From: Candidatus Poseidoniales archaeon | Lineage (GTDB): Archaea > Thermoplasmatota > Poseidoniia > Poseidoniales > Poseidoniaceae | Direction: 5' to 3' | Assembly: GCA_009887135.1 (NCBI GenBank) | Contig: QXYA01000121.1 | Span: 594-12,026, forward strand | Length of the DNA stretch: 11,433 bases | In this document: piece by piece, positions 1 through 6,360 of the stretch | How the letters are laid out: each line of letters begins with the position of its first letter | Numbering within the stretch: position 1 is the first letter of the stretch | Program-made: the position numbers and the translations under genes | The notes under the pieces: model-generated | What the model was told of the DNA's origin: nothing | Database searches by the model: none | Seen by the model: the letters and a program-made list of their open reading frames with translations, nothing else

Positions 1-1
1 C

Positions 2-691
2 GTCACCGATGTACAAACAGGCGATACTGTGATTATCGATGGCGGTGATGAACCTCAACGCCTCATTACTTGGATAGAGAATTGTGAAGGAAACGGCCCC
101 AATTGGTCAAACTACTCCAAAGAAGAAACACAAGTGATTCAACGTAATGTCGTTGCTCTCTTGAATACGCATGCACATTTTGATCACAGTGGGCATATAC
201 CCACACTAAAACAACATTACAATGTTGAGTGGTATCTTCATCCAGATGATACCTTCCTTCAAACATTGGCGAAATCAGCAGCGGTTCGATATGGAATACA
301 TCTTCCCGAACCTGCTCTTGCTGATGTTGAGATTCAGGACGATGAAGTATTGAGACTCGGCTCTATTGAATTTGAAATTCTCCATACACCAGGGCATACA
401 CTCGGAGGATGTTGCCTTCGATTAATGATTGATGATGAAGCCGATCATTTGTTTGTCGGAGACACATTATTTGCAGGATCTGTAGGGAGAACTGACTTAG
501 AAAACACAGGAGGTGATTTCAATGTCCTTTCAAACAGTATTCGAACAAAGTTGTGGCCATTGAATCCTGAAACAATTGTTCACCCCGGGCATGGACCTTT
601 AACCACAATCGGTCATGAGAAGACGACAAATCCATTCGTTGGAGACTCAGCAGGTGAAGGTGGTACCTTCACGTTTGGAAAATATGCTTAA
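2..691 (+). CDS. MBL-fold metallo-hydrolase, glyoxalase II-like (5' partial)
   Basis: A metallo-beta-lactamase-fold hydrolase of the hydroxyacylglutathione hydrolase (glyoxalase II)/YcbL-like branch. The reading frame is open to the left edge, so the N-terminus is missing. A GTG at 29 is in frame but lies inside the first beta-hairpin (TVIIDGGDEP) and is not a believable start. Visible metal ligands are the HAHFDH motif (His codons 170-172, 176-178 and 185-187, Asp 182-184), the His of TPGH (395-397), the Asp of GDTLFAGSVGRTDL (461-463) and the C-terminal HPGHGP. Together these predict a dinuclear metal centre in a soluble cytoplasmic enzyme. The GSVGRTDL motif and the C-terminal NPF are usual for small thioesterase-like members of the family. 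The substrate cannot be told: archaea of this kind do not generally use glutathione, so another acyl-thiol or thioester is possible. The gene converges on etfA, and their stop codons overlap in a TTAA. Confidence 0.88.
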   Translation, partial: VTDVQTGDTVIIDGGDEPQRLITWIENCEGNGPNWSNYSKEETQVIQRNVVALLNTHAHFDHSGHIPTLKQHYNVEWYLHPDDTFLQTLAKSAAVRYGIHLPEPALADVEIQDDEVLRLGSIEFEILHTPGHTLGGCCLRLMIDDEADHLFVGDTLFAGSVGRTDLENTGGDFNVLSNSIRTKLWPLNPETIVHPGHGPLTTIGHEKTTNPFVGDSAGEGGTFTFGKYA

Positions 692-1620
692 CCAAGCATT
701 GCTGAAAGTGCTTCTTGGAAGACTGGCAATGCTTCTTCCCAAGTTGCTACAATTCCATAATCTGCGTGTTGGAAAATTGCAGCGTCAGCATCTTTGTTGA
801 TCGCTACGATGTATTTCGAAGAACGCATACCTGCAAGATGTTGAATGGCACCTGAAATTCCAACAGCAATGTAGAGATTTGGATTTACTGTCTTACCAGT
901 TTGGCCAACTTGCATTGAATGAGGAATTTCATCCCATGTGTCAACAGCGGCTCTTGAAGCTCCAACAGCTGCTCCGATTGTATCTGCGACTGCTTCGAGA
1001 TGAGCGAAATTTGCAGGTGAACCCATACCTCTTCCTCCAGAAATAACGATGTTTGCTTCAGATACATCCAGACGAGTACTTGCTCGTTGCATGATTTCTT
1101 GCACAGCAGTTTTGACGTCTCCTGATGCATCAACGACTGAGATATCACAGGACCCATCGTTGCCTGCAGAATCGAATACATTTGCTCGTACAGTAATCAC
1201 TGCATCTCCAGAAACAGAAACTGTTTGATTTGCCTTACCGGAATAGATTGGAGAGGTTAAGTCTGCACCATCTATTCGAATGACATCCTGGACTACTGAA
1301 ATATTTCGTCGTGCTGCAAGACGTGCTGCAACGTCTTTGCTTCGTGTTGTAGCAAGGCAAAGTACCGTTCCTGAGGGAAGTGCACTATCGAGGGCACTTG
1401 CCCATCCACTGCTGTCGTTTCCATCAAAGACATCTGATTTTACTGCGATGATCTTTGAAATCCCCGAAAGTGATTGAACCGAGTCCGCAATTGATGCGTC
1501 TGTACATGGAACAACAAGTATTGGCTCTCCACCAAAAGCATGTGCTGCTGTTACGAGTTCTGCGGTTGAAGGATGGATGTTTCCCTTTGATAATTCTGCT
1601 ATTACAATCATATTTGTCAT
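688..1620 (-). CDS. etfA: Electron transfer flavoprotein alpha subunit
   Basis: The FAD-binding subunit of the heterodimeric electron-transfer flavoprotein, which takes electrons from acyl-CoA dehydrogenases and passes them to ETF:quinone oxidoreductase. The protein is 310 aa, a normal length. Residues 1-180 form the N-terminal domain that starts MTNMIVIAE. The C-terminal FAD domain contains SGGRGMG (194-200), the SRAAVDTWDEIPHSMQVGQTG segment (222-242), GISGAIQH (254-261), NKDADAAIF (275-283) and HADYGIV (285-291), all family landmarks. The reading frame extends upstream to 1668, but the ATG at 1620 is preferred: a strong GAGGTGA lies 5 nt upstream, and longer starts would run into etfB. A second ATG at 1611 would give MIVIAE. 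The gene follows etfB with a 10-nt gap in the same operon, and the Shine-Dalgarno overlaps the etfB stop, suggesting coupled translation of equimolar subunits. Confidence 0.96.
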   Translation of the reverse strand: MTNMIVIAELSKGNIHPSTAELVTAAHAFGGEPILVVPCTDASIADSVQSLSGISKIIAVKSDVFDGNDSSGWASALDSALPSGTVLCLATTRSKDVAARLAARRNISVVQDVIRIDGADLTSPIYSGKANQTVSVSGDAVITVRANVFDSAGNDGSCDISVVDASGDVKTAVQEIMQRASTRLDVSEANIVISGGRGMGSPANFAHLEAVADTIGAAVGASRAAVDTWDEIPHSMQVGQTGKTVNPNLYIAVGISGAIQHLAGMRSSKYIVAINKDADAAIFQHADYGIVATWEEALPVFQEALSAMLG

Positions 1621-1625
1621 ATTAT

Positions 1626-1633
1626 TCACCTCA
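1626..1633 (-). promoter_or_regulatory. Ribosome binding site of etfA overlapping the etfB stop codon
   Basis: On the minus strand the sequence reads TGAGGTGA, then ATAAT, then ATG. The TGA is the etfB stop and GAGGTGA is a strong anti-16S match with 5-nt spacing. It fixes the etfA start at 1620 and suggests re-initiation by ribosomes that finish etfB. Confidence 0.75.
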
Positions 1634-2374
1634 TAGTACATTTGCTTCGTCACGAAGAAGTTGAGCAACTTGCGAAGCGCTGGCCCCGCCTTCGAATGTT
1701 TTTCCTGCAGGTTTTGCAGGAGGCATCGAGTGAGAAGCGATATTGATTGAAGACGTAGGAGCAGTAGCGCTCATGAGTTCCACTTTTGCTTTCTTAGCCA
1801 TCATGATTCCCTTGACGTTTGGCTTGCGGACTTTGAAATCACCTTTGTCGCACGAAATGACTGCTGGTAAAGCCACATTGATTTTTGCAACACCTGATTC
1901 AACTGGCATTGATACGACGACAGAGTCTGAGTATTCTGCTCCGATAACGTTGGAGGCATTCCCCCAGCCGAGTCTTTCTGCAAGGCCAGGTCCCGTAGAA
2001 CCGGCTCCAGTATCGGCTGCGGATTTTCCGCAGTAGACGACTGTAGCGCCCAATCCTAGAATTGTTTCTGAAAGAATGCTTTGAAGAGCATTCGAATCAA
2101 GATCAGACCAAGACTCATCCCAAACCCGTACGATATTGTCCACGCCGATTGCTTTCGCGTCCTTGAGAATCTTCTCGGAACCTGGTCCGCCAACGGTAAG
2201 GGCTGTTACAGTACCATCAGTCGCTTCCTTGTGGCGGATTGCAGTTTCAATTGCGAACTCATCATATGGACTCATGACCATTTTTACGGAAGACAAGTCA
2301 ACGCGGTCCCCTTGGACCACAATTTTAGCATTGGTATCGGGGACTTGCTTGACTAAAACAACGATTGTAGGCAT
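1631..2374 (-). CDS. etfB: Electron transfer flavoprotein beta subunit
   Basis: The beta subunit of electron-transfer flavoprotein, partner of the downstream etfA product. The 247-aa protein begins MPTIVVLVKQVPDT and has the typical SPYDEFAIETAIRHKE segment (35-50). It also has GKSAADTGAGSTGPGLAERLGW (116-137), which corresponds to the nucleotide (AMP) binding loop, and the LPAVISC strand (169-175) followed by KGIMMAKKAKVE (188-199), equivalent to the family signature. The C-terminus (about 200-247) is Ala/Ser/Pro-rich and would form the arm that embraces the alpha subunit. Upstream in-frame ATGs at 2407 and 2383 are possible. The ATG at 2374 is chosen because family members begin at this point and a GAGGA lies 9 nt upstream; the 2383 ATG would abut that same element. 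It is the first gene of the etfBA operon and is divergent from the MCM-N-like gene. Confidence 0.95.
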   Translation of the reverse strand: MPTIVVLVKQVPDTNAKIVVQGDRVDLSSVKMVMSPYDEFAIETAIRHKEATDGTVTALTVGGPGSEKILKDAKAIGVDNIVRVWDESWSDLDSNALQSILSETILGLGATVVYCGKSAADTGAGSTGPGLAERLGWGNASNVIGAEYSDSVVVSMPVESGVAKINVALPAVISCDKGDFKVRKPNVKGIMMAKKAKVELMSATAPTSSINIASHSMPPAKPAGKTFEGGASASQVAQLLRDEANVL

Positions 2375-2383
2375 CTGTATCAT

Positions 2384-2388
2384 TCCTC
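2384..2388 (-). promoter_or_regulatory. Candidate ribosome binding site of etfB
   Basis: The minus strand reads GAGGA 9 nt before the ATG at 2374. It lies within a short inverted repeat, CATTCC-TC-GGAATG (2381-2394), so the element could be partly sequestered in a small hairpin. It supports the 2374 start over the ATG at 2383. Confidence 0.45.
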
Positions 2389-2428
2389 GGAATGAGGCTC
2401 GATTCATGAAGATTGGCTTTGCGCCGTT

Positions 2429-2442
2429 TGTAATTTATCAAG
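2429..2442 (-). promoter_or_regulatory. Possible TATA-like box for the etfBA operon
   Basis: The minus strand reads CTTGATAAATTAC about 60 nt upstream of the etfB ATG. An archaeal TATA box here would put the start site near 2410 and give a leader of about 35 nt carrying the GAGGA element. There is no clear purine-rich BRE, so this is weak. Confidence 0.25.
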
Positions 2443-2496
2443 AGAAATCAAAAGCATAGGAATCTTTAGGAACCGTCTGCATTAAGGCCAACTTCC

Positions 2497-3327
2497 ATGA
2501 CAGATGAACGAGTATTTCCCGGACCGTCGCCCGCCCAAGCAGACACACTCAACGCTTGGAGAGAATTGTTTGAATCCAAACACAGCGAGGATTTTACTTC
2601 ACTGAAAGGAACCGATTGTCTTGAGCAACCAATCTTCCCTTTTGAAGTCGATTACAGGGATATTGATCGCAACGATGTCCTAAGCCTTTACTTCAACGAA
2701 ATACCAGAGGAAACGATTGAACTCGCGAATGAAGTTCTTCGTACAATGGTCGCAGAAAACGAAGTAAGCGATATTCGATGTATCCTTCGACCCCTCTTCC
2801 TCCCACCTGAGCGTACAAAGAGTATCTCTTCCCTACGAATGAGAAACAGAGGTAAAATTGTCAGTTCCGTTGTGAGAATTAAGGACATAGGACCTCGTTT
2901 GGGCTATCTACAAGAAGCGCTCTATGTGTGCGTTCGCTGTGAATCAAGAGATATCGTCAAACAGAAAATAGCTCGTGAGAGGAAACGTCCTGAAGGACCT
3001 TGTCAAGATTGCTTCGATAAGGCAATGGAAACCTTCGAAGGTAAAATACCGTACGGAGTTTACGAACGCCTGAAATCTTCGATGAAACTTACAGCGGAGG
3101 GTTCTTTTTACAAGGACATTCAATATTTGTCGGTTTCAGACATTGACGATTCATCCGGGCAACCAATTTGGGTCGTCATAGACGACGAGTATGTAGATAC
3201 TTACAATATTGGAGACACTGTGAGAATCAATGGAGTAGTCCAGATAGATCCTGTCCCGGATAGAAACTTCATGAAAGATACACGACGTATTCTTCAGATT
3301 CAGGCTTTCAGTATTGAGAGTCTGTGA
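2497..3327 (+). CDS. Stand-alone MCM N-terminal-domain-like OB-fold/zinc-binding protein, no ATPase domain
   Basis: A 276-aa protein that reads like the N-terminal half of an archaeal MCM replicative helicase, without the AAA+ motor. Residues 60-100 (DVLSLYFNEIPEETIELANE and on) match the MCM helical subdomain A pattern. Residues 115-145 (MRNRGKIVSSVVRIKDIGPR) match the first OB strands (the 'GiV.r.s.v.p' pattern). Four cysteines, C145-x2-C148 and C169-x2-C172, form a zinc ribbon placed as in MCM. YKDIQYLSVSDID (205-217), GQPIWVVIDDEYVDTYNIGD (221-240) and RINGVVQID (243-251) match the later OB strands (MCM: 'f.D.Q.i.lQE.pe..GQ.PR...v..dLvd...GD.V.itG'). Walker A, Walker B and arginine finger are all absent, because the protein stops where the AAA+ domain would begin. 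The usual QE and PR residues are replaced by SVSD and PIW, so it has diverged. It may bind DNA or MCM subunits; function unknown. It is divergent from etfB, and no Shine-Dalgarno precedes the ATG. Confidence 0.7.
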   Translation: MTDERVFPGPSPAQADTLNAWRELFESKHSEDFTSLKGTDCLEQPIFPFEVDYRDIDRNDVLSLYFNEIPEETIELANEVLRTMVAENEVSDIRCILRPLFLPPERTKSISSLRMRNRGKIVSSVVRIKDIGPRLGYLQEALYVCVRCESRDIVKQKIARERKRPEGPCQDCFDKAMETFEGKIPYGVYERLKSSMKLTAEGSFYKDIQYLSVSDIDDSSGQPIWVVIDDEYVDTYNIGDTVRINGVVQIDPVPDRNFMKDTRRILQIQAFSIESL

Positions 3328-3334
3328 GGTTATC

Positions 3335-4477
3335 TCAGGAGGTAATGCTTAGCATTGTCTCGTAAGATTCCGGATGTTCTTCAAAGTGCTGAGCAATTGA
3401 AAGTAATCCGTTTGCAACGCCTTCTGCAACACCCATTTTCGCATCAAATGGATGGAGCGTACCATCCTTTACTGCTTGCTTGAATTGTTCAAGATCATCC
3501 CAAGTACTCGGTTCTCCAAATTTAGGATTTGGAGTGACAGTGATTGACCCGAATTCAGGCATAACAACATGTTCCGCTAGTTCGTAAACTGGTGAATGAT
3601 CGTCGGCAGGATCAAGGTAAGCCTTCTTCATCTTCTTTTGAATGAGTTGAAGTGTATCGTGAAGTAAAAGAGCCCCGTTAGGATCAGATTTGCTCATCTT
3701 ATGATCAAAGGAATCCATTCGAACTCCTGATGCTTTTAATGAGGAAAGGATGGGTGTGTGAAGACACGTTGCCTTCTTCCAATTCCATTTTGAAGCCATG
3801 TCTCTCATGAACATGTGTGCTTTTCGTTGGTCCATTCCACCAAGGGCGACATCAATTTCAAGTTCGAAAATATCTGCAGCCTGCATGGCAGGATAATAGA
3901 ATTTAGACAAATCATGATCTGATGAGGCTTCATCCCGACCCATGATGGTGAATGTTTTTCGGACCATTGGCAGAGTTGCTCCCTTCGAACATCGAAGTAC
4001 TCTTGCCCAATAATCTCCAGAATCCATGAGCTTACTCGCCCAAACAAATCGAAGTTGCCCAGGACCCTCTCCTTCCTCTGGATAATCAAGAAGGGCGCGG
4101 AAGGTTTCTTCCATGTATACGCCTGTCTTCTGGATGTCGTCCATACGGCCACCGAATTTGTCATTGACCCATGCATGCCAATCTGCAAGGAAAATCAACA
4201 CGTTCGCCTTTGCTTCGAGCATACGCTTTAGTTGAAGCGAGAGAACCTTCCATCCAATGTGAGCTTTCCCACTCGGTTCAAAACCAACGTAACATCGAAT
4301 CACTCCATCCCCTGACATCGAGGTCTCGTCAGCAAGACAGTCCACAAGATGGTGAACGCCAACGCATTCTTCGACATCTGTAACCATCAAACAAAGACGC
4401 TTACGTTGTTCTTCGTTTAGTTCCTTAATACGTTCATATCTATCCTCAAAGGGAGATAGGAGCGTATCGACGTCCAT
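3335..4477 (-). CDS. tyrS: Tyrosyl-tRNA synthetase (archaeal/eukaryal type)
   Basis: Class I aminoacyl-tRNA synthetase that charges tRNA-Tyr in the cytoplasm. The 380-aa protein has the HIGH-type motif as HIGW (73-76) after CYVGFEPSGKA, and KMSKS at 260-264. Tyrosine-pocket residues of archaeal enzymes appear conserved: Tyr63, Tyr195, Gln199 and Asp202 in YYPAMQAAD, and Gln217 in GGMDQRK. FLADWHAWVNDK (96-107) is the characteristic strand-loop after the Rossmann core. There is no S4 RNA-binding tail as in bacterial enzymes, which supports an archaeal origin. A GTG at 4483 is in frame, but it overlaps the Shine-Dalgarno GAGGTG; the ATG at 4477 sits 5 nt after it and is preferred. It is the second gene of an operon, 9 nt after a small conserved gene. 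Its stop is 7 nt from the stop of the convergent MCM-N-like gene. Confidence 0.95.
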   Translation of the reverse strand: MDVDTLLSPFEDRYERIKELNEEQRKRLCLMVTDVEECVGVHHLVDCLADETSMSGDGVIRCYVGFEPSGKAHIGWKVLSLQLKRMLEAKANVLIFLADWHAWVNDKFGGRMDDIQKTGVYMEETFRALLDYPEEGEGPGQLRFVWASKLMDSGDYWARVLRCSKGATLPMVRKTFTIMGRDEASSDHDLSKFYYPAMQAADIFELEIDVALGGMDQRKAHMFMRDMASKWNWKKATCLHTPILSSLKASGVRMDSFDHKMSKSDPNGALLLHDTLQLIQKKMKKAYLDPADDHSPVYELAEHVVMPEFGSITVTPNPKFGEPSTWDDLEQFKQAVKDGTLHPFDAKMGVAEGVANGLLSIAQHFEEHPESYETMLSITS

Positions 4478-4482
4478 GTCCA

Positions 4483-4489
4483 CACCTCA
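4483..4489 (-). promoter_or_regulatory. Ribosome binding site of tyrS overlapping the upstream stop codon
   Basis: The minus strand reads TGAGGTG, TGGAC, ATG. The TGA is the stop of the upstream gene and GAGGTG is the Shine-Dalgarno, the same stop-SD fusion seen at etfB/etfA. It decides for the ATG at 4477 over the GTG at 4483. Confidence 0.7.
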
Positions 4490-5011
4490 TACAAGGTCTG
4501 TGAGTTTCTTCACTTTACCTTCTGATGGAGGAGTTCCTGCATCAATCATCTTTTCGATTTCTGCAATCATTGATTCTGCTAGATCGATTGTTTCTTGAGT
4601 TACAGTTGTGCTCATCTCGATCGATTTACGAATCATCTTGATCCCAGATTTAGCCTTTGAAAATTTCTTTGCGTCTTCCTTGGCCTTGTCGCCGCGTTGT
4701 TTGGCAGTGTATCCAGTTGCTTCATCAAGAAATGATGACCACTTCTTACGACTTGCTAATGCTGATTCACGACCACCATCTTGAGATAAAAACGATTCGA
4801 GTTCAGACCCCTTGAGTTGGACGACGTCCACCATAAGTTTGCCTTGATCGGTATAGGAACCTTTGATGGATGAAAGAAGACCAAATGATGCTTCGAATTC
4901 ACCTTCAGAATTTGCTTGAACATTATCGAAATGTTGTGCTGCTAACTTTGTAAGACCAGCATTTCCACCAATCGACTTTTCTAAACCACGCTTAACTGCG
5001 AATCGCTCCAT
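4487..5011 (-). CDS. Conserved archaeal protein of unknown function, DUF5611-like
   Basis: A 174-aa soluble protein, rich in Lys and Glu, with no signal peptide or membrane segment. Residues 1-100 look like a small alpha/beta domain starting MERFAVKRGL, with strands around FEASFGLLSSIKGSYTD (39-55) and KLMVDVVQL (58-66). The segment FLDEATGYTAKQR (94-106) resembles the conserved end of the archaeal DUF5611 family as I remember it, so this assignment is tentative. The C-terminal 60 residues are helical and charged (KKFSKAKSGIKMIRKSIEM, then IDLAESMIAEIEKMID), possibly coiled-coil. It lies directly upstream of tyrS in the same operon, which hints at a translation or RNA-related role but does not prove one. 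No Shine-Dalgarno precedes the ATG. An A/T-rich CTTATGA about 25 nt upstream suggests a leaderless transcript. Confidence 0.8.
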   Translation of the reverse strand: MERFAVKRGLEKSIGGNAGLTKLAAQHFDNVQANSEGEFEASFGLLSSIKGSYTDQGKLMVDVVQLKGSELESFLSQDGGRESALASRKKWSSFLDEATGYTAKQRGDKAKEDAKKFSKAKSGIKMIRKSIEMSTTVTQETIDLAESMIAEIEKMIDAGTPPSEGKVKKLTDLV

Positions 5012-5100
5012 GTTGGCCCATCGACAGGTGCCTCATAAGTCTCGCGAAAGAGAAGCCACCTCATGCGGGGGGTTTTTTTGTGTTAATCTCTGCGCCAACT
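5012..5100. promoter_or_regulatory. Divergent promoter region between the DUF5611-like/tyrS operon and the propeller gene
   Basis: An 89-bp spacer between divergent genes. On the minus strand, CTTATGA (5033-5039) is centred 25 nt from the ATG at 5011. On the plus strand, a G6T7 tract (5067-5079) ends 21 nt before the ATG at 5101. Both distances fit archaeal TATA/BRE placement for leaderless transcripts, although neither box is a strong consensus. No other gene is visible here. Confidence 0.4.
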
Positions 5101-6288
5101 ATGCGCAAGATGATGGCGATAGTACTGATTGGGGTTCTCCTTCTACCATTGGCTTCTGCTTCTGAAGTCAAATTTACTGATTTAACACCGCTTAGTTCTC
5201 AGAATCTTGCACTGAATGCCGGTGATGTTTCTCCAGATGGAACCACTGTTCTCGTGGTGGGTTCAGATGGGTTTATTCACGGCTTTTCTGGGAATGAACC
5301 GGGAGATCGAGGAAAGGACATTTCGGTAGACAGCGGTCGTAGCGCTTCTTTCAATGACATTGCATGGCATCCGAACGGTGAAACTGCACTCATAGCAGGT
5401 GATTTAGGGGCTGCCCTACGATACGTCCACTCTGACCAAACAATTGAATCCTTAAACGGAGCCACAATTGTGAACGGAATAGAACTTACAAGTGTTGAGT
5501 GGAGAGCAGGAGGTGACCTTGCTTTCTTTGGAGCAAAAAATGGTAACATATACAGTTTCAACCAAGGAGAAGGACTCGCTGAAATAGAAAGCAGTATGAA
5601 CTCGTCCATTACCGACATAGCCTGCCATCTTGAACAAAATATTTGTGTTGTAGCAACTCTCGAAGATGGAATAGGTGTCATCGACAGAACAAGAGAATTA
5701 ACTTGGATAAGTGGAACCTCCAATCAAGCCTGGATGGCTATTGATTGTCCGAAATCTACGCTCTATACATGCACTGGTTTTGCCAGTGGAAGACAATATC
5801 TTTCAATACGCCTCGATATCGAGGATGCGTCGAAATCAACTGGCGATCTTGACGGTGATGGTAAAACAGAAGCACGCCTTCTGGAGAATGGAGATAGCGA
5901 TTTCATCAAACTAAGCCGTGGTTATGATGGAACTACACTCGTCCATATGGCCCCGATGGAATCAGTTCGATACCAACCTAAATTGAATGAGATTTACCTT
6001 CACACATCTTCAGAAGAGTTAACTGCATTCAATCCGAATGTTGCAGGAGATAGTATCACGTTTATGTGGGAAAAGGGAGAAAACGATGGATGGATGGTCA
6101 CAAACACAGGGAAAATTGTTCAAATAACTCCTGACGAAACAACACCAAGTTTGGGAATAATGGAAACATTGGTGTTCACTGCTGTGGCGATTTCTGTTCC
6201 TGGAGTCATTATTGGTTTGATTTACATGAATTCTCAGTTTTTACAACGGAAATACCGTCAACTGCGCGGCTTTGATAAGAAAAAGTAA
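5101..6288 (+). CDS. Secreted, C-terminally membrane-anchored WD40-like beta-propeller protein
   Basis: A 395-aa envelope protein of unknown function. Residues 1-20 are a Sec signal peptide (basic MRK, hydrophobic core, ASA cleavage motif). About seven divergent beta-propeller blades follow, with WD40-like 'hydrophobic-x-SPDG-x6-G-DG-I' spacing: VSPDGTTVLVVGSDGFIHGF (43-62), IAWHPNGETALIAGD (87-101), VEWRAGGDLAFFGAKNGNIY (132-151), then weaker copies near 171-194, 212-236, 289-310 and 319-342. A loop with DLDGDG (249-254) resembles an EF-hand/dockerin-type calcium site but lacks an acidic residue at position 12. Cys175, 182, 216 and 224 could form disulfides. Residues 354-376 are a membrane helix, followed by a basic tail (RKYRQLRG...KKK) that would stay in the cytoplasm. 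An in-frame GTG at 5080 would add 7 residues; the ATG at 5101 gives a cleaner signal peptide. Likely roles are surface binding or scaffolding. No catalytic motif is seen. Confidence 0.82.
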   Translation: MRKMMAIVLIGVLLLPLASASEVKFTDLTPLSSQNLALNAGDVSPDGTTVLVVGSDGFIHGFSGNEPGDRGKDISVDSGRSASFNDIAWHPNGETALIAGDLGAALRYVHSDQTIESLNGATIVNGIELTSVEWRAGGDLAFFGAKNGNIYSFNQGEGLAEIESSMNSSITDIACHLEQNICVVATLEDGIGVIDRTRELTWISGTSNQAWMAIDCPKSTLYTCTGFASGRQYLSIRLDIEDASKSTGDLDGDGKTEARLLENGDSDFIKLSRGYDGTTLVHMAPMESVRYQPKLNEIYLHTSSEELTAFNPNVAGDSITFMWEKGENDGWMVTNTGKIVQITPDETTPSLGIMETLVFTAVAISVPGVIIGLIYMNSQFLQRKYRQLRGFDKKK

Positions 6289-6360
6289 TCATTCTTATCT
6301 CCATGGATTTCGTGCTAAGGTTCATCAATTACTTTCAACCACGTCTTGTTAGGGAAGACC

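Noticed and set aside
29..31. GTG as start of the MBL-fold gene
   Set aside because: The frame is open to the window edge and codons 2-28 continue a normal beta-strand, so the real start is upstream of the window.
1621..1668. Longer etfA start at 1668
   Set aside because: It would overlap the etfB coding end and add a non-family N-terminus; the 1620 ATG has an excellent ribosome binding site.
3805..4188. 127-codon open frame on the minus strand inside tyrS
   Set aside because: A same-strand alternative frame of a well-conserved gene; the tyrS frame carries all catalytic motifs.
5277..5723. 148-codon open frame on the minus strand
   Set aside because: It lies entirely inside the propeller gene, has no recognisable motif or start context, and its composition is that of an antisense shadow.
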